Shown in pieces: positions 8,388 to 17,069 of a DNA stretch of 64,000 nt. Source of the DNA: Vibrio penaeicida (GTDB lineage: Bacteria; Pseudomonadota; Gammaproteobacteria; Enterobacterales; Vibrionaceae); assembly GCF_030689305.1 (NCBI RefSeq), contig NZ_JAUYVM010000026.1:1-64000 (forward strand). The letters run 5' to 3'. How positions within the stretch are numbered: the first letter of the stretch is position 1; every line of letters begins with the position of its first letter. The position numbers and the translations under genes were made by a program. The notes below the pieces were generated by a model. It did no database searches, was not told where the DNA came from, and saw only the letters and a list, made by a program, of their open reading frames with translations.

Positions 8388-9284
8388 ATGAGAGGGTTAG
8401 ATTATCGATGGATTGAAGCGCTAGACAGTGTGCTTAATCAAAGAGGTTTTGAACGAGCGGCGGAGCAGTTATGCATCTCCCAATCGGCTGTATCTCAAAG
8501 GATTAAACAGTTAGAGAAATGGTTGGCACAGCCCGTATTAGTTCGGGAGCAACCTCCCAGAGCGACTCAAGCTGGAAAAAAATTACTTGGGCTGTACCGA
8601 CGAGTTTGCTTACTAGAAGAGGAGCTTTTGCCCGAGCTTAGCACTGAAAACAGTGAGCGCCCATTGTCTGTCGCTTTGGCTACGAATGCCGATAGCCTTG
8701 CAACTTGGCTTTTACCTAGCTTGTCACCTCTGCTAAAACAAAAGCGAATTGAGCTGAATTTGGTGGTAGATGATGAAGGAAGAACCATTGATAAGCTTCG
8801 AAGTGGTGAAGTGGTCGGGGCAATAAGCCTTGATTCTCAACCAATGTCTGGATGTGATGCTGACTACCTAGGAAGAGTGGATTATTTGTGTGTCGCTAGT
8901 CCAGATTTTTGTCAGATGTACTTTCCTGAAGGTGTGAATAGAGAAGCGCTAAAACGAGCGCCAGCAGTGGCTTTTGATCAGCATGATGATATGCATGAAA
9001 GATTTGTCCACCAGCATTTTAATTTACCCATTGGAAGCGTATTGAAGCATACAGTGCGCAGCTCAGAAGCTTTTGTTAAATTGGCGATCAGTGGTGTGGC
9101 TTATTGTTTGATCCCTAGGCAGCAAATTGAATCTGAACTCAAGCAAGGAGTGTTGATAGACATCACACCGAGTTTTTTCCTCTCTCACCGCATGTATTGG
9201 CATCATTGGCAGTTAGAGAGTGGGGTACTAAAAGAAATATCCCAATCAATTATTCAATATGCGAGACAACATCTCCCTCAGTAA
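8388..9284 (+). CDS. argP: LysR-type regulator ArgP
   Basis: A 298-residue LysR-family transcription factor (also called IciA). The N-terminal winged helix-turn-helix contains the sequence RGFERAAEQLCISQSAVSQRIKQLE, seen here in the first 50 residues and matching E. coli ArgP closely; a substrate-binding domain follows. In E. coli it activates argO with arginine as co-effector and is antagonised by lysine, and it acts on several amino-acid genes. The divergent position next to argO supports the same job here. The intergenic stretch 8251-8387 is AT-rich and must hold both promoters; no single strong box stands out. Confidence 0.93.
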   Translation: MRGLDYRWIEALDSVLNQRGFERAAEQLCISQSAVSQRIKQLEKWLAQPVLVREQPPRATQAGKKLLGLYRRVCLLEEELLPELSTENSERPLSVALATNADSLATWLLPSLSPLLKQKRIELNLVVDDEGRTIDKLRSGEVVGAISLDSQPMSGCDADYLGRVDYLCVASPDFCQMYFPEGVNREALKRAPAVAFDQHDDMHERFVHQHFNLPIGSVLKHTVRSSEAFVKLAISGVAYCLIPRQQIESELKQGVLIDITPSFFLSHRMYWHHWQLESGVLKEISQSIIQYARQHLPQ

Positions 9285-9366
9285 ACTTTGTGTCAAATAT
9301 GAATATGAATGGAATCAATCTCTGATGTTAGCGTCTATTATAGCGACGAACCCTTAGGAGAACGGC

Positions 9367-10062
9367 ATGAAAAAGTTATCGATGATCGGTGTATTGCTCA
9401 TGGGAGTAATGATGGCTCCTGTTAAAGCAGAAGAGCTATCATTTCCGCATATTTCTACGTCGGGGCACGGCGAAGTGACCGCTGTGCCAGATATGGCTGA
9501 GTTTACTGTTCAAGTGGTAGAAACCATGTTGACAGCAGAGCAAGCGAAGCAAGCGGTAGATAAAGCTGTGAGCTCTTTTGTTGAGCGTTTAACCGCTGCT
9601 GGAGTGAAAAGAGACAACATCGCCAGCACTAATTTGTATTTGGCGCCGCAGTATCACTACCCTAAAAGTGGCAAGGTCGAACTGGTTGGGTATCAAGCTT
9701 CCCGTAGTGTCACGGTGACCGTTGAAGTCTTAGGTAACTTAAACAGTTATCTTGATGGTGCCTTAGGCGATGGGATTAATCGCATTGACGATATTCAATT
9801 GAAAGTAAAAGATGAATCCAAGTATCAAGAGCAAGCGCGTTTGGCGGCAATCAAAGACGCGACCCAGAAAGCAAAATTTCTCGCAGAAGGTTTTGAGCGT
9901 GAAGTGGGTGGCGTTTGGAGAATTAGTTACGACAATAATTCAAACCGTCCGATGCTAATGCGAAGCATGGCTCTTGGGGCAGAGAAGGCATCCAATACTT
10001 ATCAAGATTCCAGCATTGTTATCCGTGATAGAGTGGATGTGATTTACAAGCTGAAAGAGTAA
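9367..10062 (+). CDS. yggE: SIMPL-domain periplasmic protein YggE
   Basis: A 231-residue secreted protein of the SIMPL family (DUF541). A signal peptide with cleavage after about residue 21 (APVKA|EE) is evident. The domain starts with the typical HISTSGHGEVTAVPDMAEFTVQV strand pattern and includes NIASTNLYLAPQYHY and the GYQASRSVTVTV strand. In E. coli YggE lowers oxidative stress; the biochemical role is not settled. A GGAG ribosome site precedes the ATG. It is followed by a strong bidirectional terminator shared with the convergent serA gene. Confidence 0.9.
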   Translation: MKKLSMIGVLLMGVMMAPVKAEELSFPHISTSGHGEVTAVPDMAEFTVQVVETMLTAEQAKQAVDKAVSSFVERLTAAGVKRDNIASTNLYLAPQYHYPKSGKVELVGYQASRSVTVTVEVLGNLNSYLDGALGDGINRIDDIQLKVKDESKYQEQARLAAIKDATQKAKFLAEGFEREVGGVWRISYDNNSNRPMLMRSMALGAEKASNTYQDSSIVIRDRVDVIYKLKE

Positions 10063-10081
10063 GCGACGCAAGTTTTAAACT

Positions 10082-10117
10082 AAAAAGGGGGACGCCAGTT
10101 GGCGTCCCCCTTTTTAT
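10082..10117. terminator. Bidirectional terminator between yggE and serA
   Basis: A very stable 15-bp stem (AAAAAGGGGGACGCC / GGCGTCCCCCTTTTT) with a 4-base loop has A and T tracts on either side, fitting termination of both convergent genes. Confidence 0.95.
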
Positions 10118-10139
10118 TAATTTAACTAAGAATGCGAAA

Positions 10140-11369
10140 TTAGTGAAGAATACGAGCTCGAATAGTTCCTTCAATTTCTTTCAGCTTCAGTAAGGCTTCT
10201 TCAGAGCGATCCGCTTCAACATCAATAACCACGTACCCCATTTCTGAGCTGGTTTGTAGGTACTGACCCGCGATGTTAATCCCTTCTTTAGCGAAGATGG
10301 TGTTAATTTGCGTCAGAATACCTGGGCGGTTTTCATGGATGTGCAGTAGACGAGATGTTCCTCTGTGCTCTGGCAGCGACACTTCCGGGAAATTGACGCT
10401 AGACAGTGTTGAGCCGTTATCTGAGTATTTTGCAAGTTTCCCTGCAACTTCAACACCAATGTTTTCTTGTGCTTCTTGCGTAGAACCACCAACGTGAGGA
10501 GTCAGGATACAGTTATCGTATTTAAGCAATGGAGACTCAAACGGGTCAGCATTGGTTTTTGGTTCAACAGGGAATACGTCGATGGCTGCACCAGAAAGAT
10601 GTTTGGTTTCTAATGCTGAAGCAAGGGCTGGTATATCAACGACAGTACCACGAGCAGCATTGATGAAGATAGAGCCTGGCTTCATGCGAGCGAATTCAGC
10701 TTCGCCCATCATATTTTTAGTACCGTCCGTTTCAGGAACGTGCAGCGTAATCACATCACATTTGTTTAGCAGTTCACTCATAGTGTGAACTTGGGTTGCG
10801 TTACCCAACGAAAGCTTGTTCTCAATATCGTAGAAGTAGACACGCATGCCTAAGTTTTCAGCAATAATACCTAGTTGAGTACCTATGTGACCGTAACCAA
10901 TGATACCTAAACGTTTACCACGTGCTTCATAAGAACTGTCTGCACTCTTCTTCCAAATACCACGGTGTGCCAATGCGTTCTTTTCAGGGATACCACGAAG
11001 TAACAGAAGGATTTGACCCAATACCAACTCAGCCACACTTCGAGTGTTGGAGAAAGGGGCGTTGAACACTGGAATACCACGTTTTGCCGCAGCGCCAAGA
11101 TCAACTTGGTTGGTTCCGATGCAGAAACAACCAACAGCGACCAATTTTTCTGCCGCTTGGAATACTTTTTCCGACAGGTTAGTACGGGAACGAATACCAA
11201 TGAAGTGCACGTCTTTAACGGCCTCTAACAGATCTTCTTCCGCCATTGAGCCTTTTATATACTCGATGTTGCTGTAACCAGCCCCTTGAAAAACTTCAAC
11301 TGAAGAAGGGTGAAGCCCCTCAAGAAGGAGAATTTTTATCTTATCTTTATCCAGTGATACTTTGGCCAT
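10140..11369 (-). CDS. serA: D-3-phosphoglycerate dehydrogenase
   Basis: First enzyme of serine synthesis, oxidising 3-phosphoglycerate with NAD. The D-2-hydroxyacid dehydrogenase fold has the NAD motif LGIIGYGHIGTQLG at about residues 153-166, the catalytic Arg in NAARGTVVD and the His in LTPHVGGST. A C-terminal ACT domain (from about residue 335, LLHIHENRPGILTQIN) is the site of serine feedback inhibition. At 409 residues it matches the E. coli-type short SerA. A PurR-like operator lies upstream at 11418-11432. The product pathway starts from the glycolytic intermediate handled by Pgk, encoded in the same window. Confidence 0.96.
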   Translation of the reverse strand: MAKVSLDKDKIKILLLEGLHPSSVEVFQGAGYSNIEYIKGSMAEEDLLEAVKDVHFIGIRSRTNLSEKVFQAAEKLVAVGCFCIGTNQVDLGAAAKRGIPVFNAPFSNTRSVAELVLGQILLLLRGIPEKNALAHRGIWKKSADSSYEARGKRLGIIGYGHIGTQLGIIAENLGMRVYFYDIENKLSLGNATQVHTMSELLNKCDVITLHVPETDGTKNMMGEAEFARMKPGSIFINAARGTVVDIPALASALETKHLSGAAIDVFPVEPKTNADPFESPLLKYDNCILTPHVGGSTQEAQENIGVEVAGKLAKYSDNGSTLSSVNFPEVSLPEHRGTSRLLHIHENRPGILTQINTIFAKEGINIAGQYLQTSSEMGYVVIDVEADRSEEALLKLKEIEGTIRARILH

Positions 11370-11417
11370 TGATTATCGTCCTTAAACTTCGGGCTATAAG
11401 CTGAGTACAGAAGAGGT

Positions 11418-11432
11418 ACGCAAACGTTTACC
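11418..11432 (-). promoter_or_regulatory. PurR-like operator upstream of serA
   Basis: ACGCAAACGTTTACC on the plus strand matches the left arm and core of the PurR box (ACGCAAACGTTTGCGT type) almost perfectly. It lies about 50 bases before the serA start codon and next to an AT-rich TATATA element at 11438-11443 that could be the -10 region on the minus strand. Serine feeds glycine and one-carbon units into purine synthesis, so PurR control would make sense. Confidence 0.6.
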
Positions 11433-11517
11433 TTCTGTATATATTGAACAATAAAGTAACAAAAAATATTCGCTTTGGGTAAGAAAATTACGGAATAAGG
11501 AATAATTTCTTAAAGAA

Positions 11518-11551
11518 AAATAAGAGAAAACGGCACCTATAGGTACCGTTT
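11518..11551 (-). terminator. Terminator after rpiA
   Basis: On the minus strand the stem AAACGGTACCTA / TAGGTGCCGTTT (one mismatch) is followed by a T-rich run. It lies about 70 bases beyond the rpiA stop. Confidence 0.8.
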
Positions 11552-11623
11552 GTAATCAAATGACGGAAATTAGTGCTAACCATCGCATAAAAATGCAATT
11601 ATCGAATACTAAAATGTATGGTT

Positions 11624-12280
11624 TTACTCTTCGATTTTTGCACCATCAGGCGTGCCTGTAATCACGACATCTGCACCTCGGTGTGCGAATAGACCAACTG
11701 TCACGACACCCGCGATCGCATTGATTTTGTCTTCTAGATCTTTTGGATTTGTTATTTTTAATCCGTACACATCCAAAATCATGTTGCCATTGTCTGTTAC
11801 CACACCTTCTCGATAAACCGGATCTCCGCCTAACTTGAGCAACTCTCTTGCAACATAGGAGCGAGCCATCGGAATCACTTCCACTGGAAGTGGGAATTCG
11901 CCCAATACGTCTACGGCTTTTGTACCGTCAACAATACACACAAACTTCTTTGAGATAGCTGCAACAATCTTTTCACGCGTCAGGGCAGCACCGCCGCCTT
12001 TGATCATTTCGCGACCTGGGTTAACTTCATCAGCGCCATCAACGTATACGTCTAGCTCGAATACGTCGTTGCATTCAAAGATTTCAATCTCAAGCTCTTG
12101 CAGCCTTTTGGTTGAGGCTTCTGAAGAAGAAACAGCACCTTTAATCTCTTCTCTTATTGAGCCAAGTGCATCGATGAAGTGATTGACGGTCGAACCCGTA
12201 CCAACGCCAACAATGCTGCCCTTTTCTACATACTTCAGTGCGGCCCAGCCAGCGGCTTTTTTCATTTCATCTTGAGTCAT
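11624..12280 (-). CDS. rpiA: Ribose-5-phosphate isomerase A
   Basis: Interconverts ribose 5-phosphate and ribulose 5-phosphate in the non-oxidative pentose phosphate pathway, feeding transketolase. The GVGTGSTVNHFID phosphate loop, SSSEAST, the DVYVDGADEVNP active-site segment and IKGGGAALTREKIVA are all present. The 218-residue length is standard (E. coli 219). It has an AGAAAGG ribosome site before the ATG at 12280. It is a single gene upstream of serA on the same strand but separated by its own terminator. Confidence 0.97.
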   Translation of the reverse strand: MTQDEMKKAAGWAALKYVEKGSIVGVGTGSTVNHFIDALGSIREEIKGAVSSSEASTKRLQELEIEIFECNDVFELDVYVDGADEVNPGREMIKGGGAALTREKIVAAISKKFVCIVDGTKAVDVLGEFPLPVEVIPMARSYVARELLKLGGDPVYREGVVTDNGNMILDVYGLKITNPKDLEDKINAIAGVVTVGLFAHRGADVVITGTPDGAKIEE

Positions 12281-12401
12281 GCCTTTCTCCAGAATTTAGG
12301 TGAACAAATTAAAGTCGCGCGATTATACCTGCAAGTTATACAAAGGTGCAGTGATCTACGTGAATATATTGATACTGAATTCGACTAGCTAACGTATTTG
12401 T

Positions 12402-13025
12402 TTATGGCTTAACGCTATTCCACCGCCAAGTTTTTGAAGGGGTAACGATAGTTTGTAGAGGAATGTCCCAAGCTTCCACTGGAAGAAGAGGAACTTGCTG
12501 GCAATCGTGAGCCAAGCCAATTGCCTGATTACCTGATGTCGCTTCCCAAGACGCTAGGGTTCGATCGTAGTAACCCCCACCCATACCAAGCCTTTGCCCT
12601 TGAGCGTCAAACGCGACTAGTGGGGTATAGATAATATCAATTTCGTTAACAGGTACGATTTGAGACATGTTCAGCTTGGGCTCTGCAATCTTGTATTGAT
12701 TGGCAATCATATCTGTCTTTGGTGTGTATTCTAAGAAAAGTAAATGCCCGCTGGAGAAAGGGTGAAGCACGGGTAAGCAGACCTTTTTCCCCATGCTCCA
12801 GTACCATTCGATAACTGGTGTCAGGTCGAGCTCACCATCAACGGCAAGATATAGTGCGACGGTGTTGGCATCGGTAGCGCCAGAGTGCTTTTTTAGTTGT
12901 GTCAGCAAACAATGAGAGGCTTCGATTTGTTCTGCATTGGAAAGTTCTCGCCTTTTGCTGCGTATGTTCTTTCGGATGCATTGTCGCTGTTCAGCTGATG
13001 CTTTTGAAGGAGTAAAAGATTTCAT
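12402..13025 (-). CDS. fau: 5-formyltetrahydrofolate cyclo-ligase
   Basis: Converts 5-formyl-THF to 5,10-methenyl-THF with ATP in one-carbon metabolism (E. coli YgfA/Fau). The 207-residue protein has the RQCIRKNIRSKRRELS start, the TPLVAFDAQGQRLGMGGGYYDRTL glycine motif that binds nucleotide, and the terminal ETxxxP-like strand. It lies directly downstream of the 6S RNA gene, the same arrangement as ssrS-ygfA in E. coli, where the two are co-transcribed and the protein is linked to persister formation. Identification is secure from the motif and the context. Confidence 0.94.
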   Translation of the reverse strand: MKSFTPSKASAEQRQCIRKNIRSKRRELSNAEQIEASHCLLTQLKKHSGATDANTVALYLAVDGELDLTPVIEWYWSMGKKVCLPVLHPFSSGHLLFLEYTPKTDMIANQYKIAEPKLNMSQIVPVNEIDIIYTPLVAFDAQGQRLGMGGGYYDRTLASWEATSGNQAIGLAHDCQQVPLLPVEAWDIPLQTIVTPSKTWRWNSVKP

Positions 13026-13029
13026 ATGA

Positions 13030-13214
13030 GGAACCCCAGAGTGCCGTTGAGGATTGTGGCCCTTGAACCAGCTGGTTCAAGGCGGATCAGCAATGATAAC
13101 CGTAGGCTTCTCGGTACGAGCCGAGCTTGCTCAATAGTTTTCAAGTACTAACCCTTAATTATTGCTTATCGGCTCAGGGACTTAAATCCGCTGACGCACA
13201 CTCCAGGGTAAAAC
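13030..13214 (-). ncRNA. ssrS: 6S RNA
   Basis: Small RNA that binds sigma-70 RNA polymerase as a promoter mimic in stationary phase. Reading the minus strand, the gene shows the conserved blocks of the family: CCCTGAGCCGATA, the central GAGCAAGCTCGG...ACCGAGAAGCCT stem around the open bubble, CCTTGAACCAGCTGGTTCAAGG, and 5' and 3' ends that pair to close the rod (CCCTGGAGTG / CACTCTGGGG). It sits between zapA and fau as in E. coli and other gammaproteobacteria. The length of about 185 nt is right. Exact ends are estimated to within a few bases. Confidence 0.95.
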
Positions 13215-13216
13215 TT

Positions 13217-13519
13217 TTATTCGCGTCCTAGCTGTTTGAGCGCACCATCTAGTGACGCCGAGAGCAATTCCATTCGCTCTGTTATTTCAGTGGTTTGACC
13301 ATGTACTTCTTGCTTAGAGATTTGCAATTCGTAACAGATGTTCAAAGCAGCAATCGTTAATAGCTTTTCTGTATTGGTTACCTTAGTTCTTTCCGCCATT
13401 TCATTCAATCGCGTATTCAAATCTTCGGCGGCTTTTAGCAGTGACTCTTCTTGCCCAGGTGGACAATTCACTCGCGTAAGCTTCCCCAATATTTCAACTT
13501 CAACTGCTTGACTACTCAT
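13217..13519 (-). CDS. zapA: Cell division protein ZapA
   Basis: Z-ring accessory protein that cross-links FtsZ filaments at midcell. The 100-residue protein has the N-terminal beta strand VEVEILGKLTRVNCPPGQEESLLKAAEDLN, here seen as residues 6-35, and a long C-terminal coiled coil (about 60-98), as in the family. It is followed immediately by 6S RNA and fau, the conserved zapA-ssrS-ygfA order, and lies divergently from ygfB. An AGAGTG-type ribosome site precedes the ATG. Confidence 0.93.
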   Translation of the reverse strand: MSSQAVEVEILGKLTRVNCPPGQEESLLKAAEDLNTRLNEMAERTKVTNTEKLLTIAALNICYELQISKQEVHGQTTEITERMELLSASLDGALKQLGRE

Positions 13520-13756
13520 TACGGTACACTCTCGACCAAACCAAAGACAGGGAGTACAAGCTCACTTCTGTCAGGGAGGAAACTATAGGTAAACCGACCT
13601 TAAGATTCAAGCCCTTCCATCTTTGTTTCCTAATATTGCGGGACTAACTACACACGAAATCAACAAATTGAACACGCTATGTTCAGCTATACATTTTCGC
13701 TAAGCGCCTTAAGTGATAGGATTAGCCCAACTAACTTACATTATAGCGAATCCCTT

Positions 13757-14326
13757 ATGAGTGAAGTGAATTATCCTGCTTTTCCGCAACTCGTTAATGA
13801 ACTTAAGACAGCACAACTTGCGGTATCACCCGCTGAGTTACATGGCTTATTGACTGGAATGCTAAGCGGCGGATTAGCGATTAACGATAACAGCTGGCAG
13901 CCTCTATTGTTTGATTACACAAATGATGGGCTAGGTTGGCCAATAAGTACCGTCGGTGTTGTTGAAAGCTTGCTAAAAGCAACATTAAGTGAGCTGGCAA
14001 ATGATCAATTTGAATTGACATTAATGTTATCGGAATCGGATTCTGATCTGTTTGCTACCGCTGATGGGTTATCTGAATGGGTGAACCACTTTATTTCTGG
14101 TTTAGGGTTAGCCAATCAAGCGATCAACAAAGCACCGGTAGATGTAAAAGAAGCATTGGGTGATTTGGAAGAAATTTCTAAGTTGGGCATTGATGAAGAA
14201 GACGATCTAGAAGAGCAAGCCGATTTGCTGGAGCAAGTGATCGAGCACGTTAAAGCGTGCGTATTTACGGTGCATGCCGAGTATGGTGTGAAACCGAGTG
14301 AAAACAAAAAGCCGACGATTCACTAA
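13757..14326 (+). CDS. ygfB: UPF0149 family protein YgfB
   Basis: A 189-residue acidic cytoplasmic protein of the YecA/YgfB (UPF0149) family; molecular function is not established in E. coli, and in Pseudomonas the homologue affects regulation of beta-lactamase. The family signatures VSPAELHGLLTGMLSGG and the acidic EEDDLEEQADLLEQVIEHVKACV helix are clear. I chose the ATG at 13757 (MSEVNYPAF) because homologues start there; an in-frame ATG at 13679 has no support. It is divergent from zapA and 13 bases upstream of ubiH. In E. coli pepP lies between these two genes and it is absent here. Confidence 0.9.
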   Translation: MSEVNYPAFPQLVNELKTAQLAVSPAELHGLLTGMLSGGLAINDNSWQPLLFDYTNDGLGWPISTVGVVESLLKATLSELANDQFELTLMLSESDSDLFATADGLSEWVNHFISGLGLANQAINKAPVDVKEALGDLEEISKLGIDEEDDLEEQADLLEQVIEHVKACVFTVHAEYGVKPSENKKPTIH

Positions 14327-14339
14327 GTAGGAAAGCCTA

Positions 14340-15518
14340 ATGACACAATATGATGTGGTCATTGCTGGTGGAGCAATGGCGGGTGCAACACTAGCATTGG
14401 CATTGAATCGACTAAGCAACGGTGCATTGTCTATTGCTGTTATTGAACCTTTTCAAGTCGAGCATACTCTCCACCCTGGCTTTGATTCTCGCTCTATTGC
14501 GCTTTCCCATGGCACTTCGTTGATACTGGAAGACGTCGGGCTCTGGGAGCAAATTCAGCCTTTTACGACTCCCATCGAGCATATAAACGTATCCGACAAA
14601 GGGCATGCTGGTCTAGCCGATATCACTAAGCACGCTCTGAGTTTGGACGCGCTTGGGTATGTTGTTGAACTGGCGGATGTTGGACGAGTTTATCAGTCGC
14701 TATTGGATAGAGCCGATAACATTGATTTTCTTTGCCCTGATTCCGTGAGTAATGTGTCGAGAGAAAGTAATGCGGTGACAGTTACATTGTCGTCAGGGGC
14801 TTCAATTGAAGCGAAGCTGCTCGTGGCGGCAGACGGTGCGTTGTCGCCATCTGCTCAGAATGTTGGCTTACCATTGCAAGAGCACGACTTTGAGCAAGTT
14901 GCACTGATAGCGAATGTCAGTTTGTCCCAACCTCACCTTGGGCGTGCGTTTGAACGATTTACTGAATCGGGTCCTCTTGCATTACTGCCTATGTCAGACA
15001 ACCGAATGTCATTAGTATGGTGCTTATCTCCTGAAACAGTTGAAGATGTTGCCAAGCTTTCTAATGAGAAATTCCTTGCCAAATTACAGCAATGCTTTGG
15101 CTGGCGATTGGGCCAATTTATAAAAGTTGGTGAGCGGACATCTTACCCGTTGCTGTTGCGTTCCCGTGACCCCATCGTATCGCATCGATTTGCTGCTGTG
15201 GGCAACGCAGCGCAAACCTTGCACCCTATCGCCGGACAAGGGTTCAACTTGGGTATACGAGACGTGGCGACCCTTGCAGAACAAATCTTAGTTAATATGA
15301 AGGACCCTGGTCACTATAGCGTTCTTAGTGCTTATCGAAAGAGAAGAGAACAAGATAGAAAACGAACGATTGAACTGACATCTGGTCTGGTTCATCTCTT
15401 TTCGAATGATTTCATTCCAATGAGAGTAGGGCGAAACATTGGACTGATGGGTTTTGAGGCTTTAGGTTCGATGAAAAGCCCTTTGTTGGCGCGAACACTC
15501 GGTATGGTAGAAAGATAA
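14340..15518 (+). CDS. ubiH: 2-octaprenyl-6-methoxyphenol hydroxylase UbiH
   Basis: FAD-dependent monooxygenase that hydroxylates the ring in ubiquinone synthesis. The N-terminal FAD motif (VVIAGGAMAGATLALAL), the GFDSRSIALSHGT segment, the DG motif VAADGALS and the second FAD motif AAVGNAAQTLHPIAGQGFNLG are all present. The AMAG and HGP/AFERFT signatures resemble E. coli UbiH rather than UbiI or UbiF. Length 392 (E. coli 392). It ends one base before ubiI, so the two are an operon, with ygfB just upstream. Confidence 0.94.
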   Translation: MTQYDVVIAGGAMAGATLALALNRLSNGALSIAVIEPFQVEHTLHPGFDSRSIALSHGTSLILEDVGLWEQIQPFTTPIEHINVSDKGHAGLADITKHALSLDALGYVVELADVGRVYQSLLDRADNIDFLCPDSVSNVSRESNAVTVTLSSGASIEAKLLVAADGALSPSAQNVGLPLQEHDFEQVALIANVSLSQPHLGRAFERFTESGPLALLPMSDNRMSLVWCLSPETVEDVAKLSNEKFLAKLQQCFGWRLGQFIKVGERTSYPLLLRSRDPIVSHRFAAVGNAAQTLHPIAGQGFNLGIRDVATLAEQILVNMKDPGHYSVLSAYRKRREQDRKRTIELTSGLVHLFSNDFIPMRVGRNIGLMGFEALGSMKSPLLARTLGMVER

Positions 15519-15519
15519 T

Positions 15520-16734
15520 ATGATGCAAAGTTTTGATATCGCCATCATTGGTGGCGGAATGGTAGGGCTAACGGTTGCAGCGTTACTTCAAGACAGTGAT
15601 TTAAGAATTGCTGTCGTTGAAGGGAAGCTGCCAGAAGAGCACTTAAATGAACTGCCAGATGTTCGTGTATCTGCATTGAGCCGGGCCAGTGAAAACATCC
15701 TCAAAAATGTTGGTGCATGGGCTGGCATTGAAGCCCGTCGGTCTTCGGCGTATGACGCCATGACGGTATGGGAGCAAGACAGTTTCGCGAAGATTGAGTT
15801 TTCAGCTTCAGAAATCCATCAAAAAGATCTAGGGCACATCGTCGAAAACAGAGTGATTCAGTTAGCCTTACTTGAGCAAGTTAAGATCCAAGATAATGTC
15901 ACTCTTTTCGCACCAGAACGATGTAAAGATGTGGTGATGGGAGAGACGGAAGCATGGGTTACTCTAGAGTCTGGTCAATCATTTACGACTAAGTTGTTGG
16001 TAGGGGCTGATGGTGCGAACTCTTGGCTACGTAGTAAATCCGAAATTCCATTAACACATTGGGATTATGGTCATTCCGCTATTGTCGCAAACATCAAGAC
16101 GGCAGAACCTCATGGTGGTGTGGCGCGGCAAATATTTACACCGGACGGACCTCTGGCATTTTTGCCTTTAGGCGAGCCAAATCTTTGCTCGATTGTGTGG
16201 TCTATTGACCCTTTAAAAGCCGAACTGTTAATGGATTTGGACAGTACCGAATTCAATAAAGCCCTAGCAACCGCTTTTGATGGGCAACTTGGATTATGTG
16301 AAGTGCAAGGGGAGCGGCAAGCCTATCCCCTTAAGATGCGTTACGCGCGTGATTTTGTGCGTGATCGAATCGCGCTGGTCGGAGATGCAGCTCACACCAT
16401 CCATCCATTGGCGGGGCAAGGGGTAAACTTAGGTTTGCTCGATGCTGCTAGTTTGGTGCAAGAGGTAGAGCGGCTGTGGCAAAGCGGTGAGGATATTGGT
16501 CTAAGACGCAATTTACGCCCATTTGAACGTTGGAGAAAAGCAGAAGCAGCAAAAATGATTGCAGCTATGCAAGGTTTTAAAGAATTATTCTCTGGCGAAC
16601 ATCCCATCAAGAAATGGGTTCGAGGCGTTGGTTTGACAATAGGTAATACTGTGCCTTTGGTCAAAAATGAGTTGATACAGCATGCTATGGGGTTGAAAGG
16701 AAATTTACCTGACGCGACCAAAGCTAAGCGCTAA
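15520..16734 (+). CDS. ubiI: Ubiquinone C5-hydroxylase UbiI (VisC)
   Basis: Paralogue of UbiH; FAD monooxygenase of aerobic ubiquinone biosynthesis (formerly VisC). It has the FDIAIIGGGMVGLTVAALL dinucleotide fold, the RVSALSRASENIL segment, VGADGANSWLR and ALVGDAAHTIHPLAGQGVNLGLLDA. The pattern AVARQ/VARQIFTPDGPLAFLPL matches E. coli UbiI well. Length 404. Two tandem ATG codons (15520 and 15523) make the start uncertain by one residue. It is followed by a terminator shared with the convergent ytfK-like gene. Confidence 0.93.
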   Translation: MMQSFDIAIIGGGMVGLTVAALLQDSDLRIAVVEGKLPEEHLNELPDVRVSALSRASENILKNVGAWAGIEARRSSAYDAMTVWEQDSFAKIEFSASEIHQKDLGHIVENRVIQLALLEQVKIQDNVTLFAPERCKDVVMGETEAWVTLESGQSFTTKLLVGADGANSWLRSKSEIPLTHWDYGHSAIVANIKTAEPHGGVARQIFTPDGPLAFLPLGEPNLCSIVWSIDPLKAELLMDLDSTEFNKALATAFDGQLGLCEVQGERQAYPLKMRYARDFVRDRIALVGDAAHTIHPLAGQGVNLGLLDAASLVQEVERLWQSGEDIGLRRNLRPFERWRKAEAAKMIAAMQGFKELFSGEHPIKKWVRGVGLTIGNTVPLVKNELIQHAMGLKGNLPDATKAKR

Positions 16735-16780
16735 GAAAATTACGCTCTAAAAAACGAATCATTAAAAAGTTACAAGCATG

Positions 16781-16815
16781 AAAAAGGGTCGACAAGTCGA
16801 CCCTTAAAAATTCTT
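16781..16815. terminator. Bidirectional terminator between ubiI and ytfK-like gene
   Basis: A perfect 10-bp stem (AAGGGTCGAC / GTCGACCCTT) with a 2-base loop is flanked by A residues on the left and T-rich sequence on the right. Confidence 0.85.
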
Positions 16816-16831
16816 TTTACACATTCAATAA

Positions 16832-17038
16832 TTATGCATGTGCGCATCTTAACCGCATGATTTCTTGATTAATTTCTTTAACGGTTTTGAAATGTCTTTT
16901 CTCCGCTTTTTCAGGAAGAATTAACTTGCCATTATCAAATTCAAATTTCCCCACGCCATAAATATAAATCCTACCTTTAAACAACCGACTTACGTGTTTA
17001 GCTATCATACTTGGTGTATAGCGCTTAAACAGTCTCAT
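16832..17038 (-). CDS. ytfK: DUF1107 family protein, YtfK-like
   Basis: A 68-residue basic protein. It is the same length as E. coli YtfK and shares its pattern: xFxRYxPxxxAKxVxxLFxGRxYIxxVGxFEFDxGK, then a terminal EIN-x3-MRL helix. In E. coli YtfK binds SpoT and promotes ppGpp accumulation under fatty-acid or phosphate starvation. A clear AAGGA ribosome site precedes the ATG. The gene stands alone with a TATAAT-containing promoter upstream that overlaps a 12-bp palindrome. Assignment rests on remembered alignment to YtfK; I am fairly sure of the family, less of the function in Vibrio, where RelA (encoded nearby) and SpoT both exist. Confidence 0.78.
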   Translation of the reverse strand: MRLFKRYTPSMIAKHVSRLFKGRIYIYGVGKFEFDNGKLILPEKAEKRHFKTVKEINQEIMRLRCAHA

Positions 17039-17069
17039 ACTTTTATCCTTATTATGTGTTGCGCCACGA

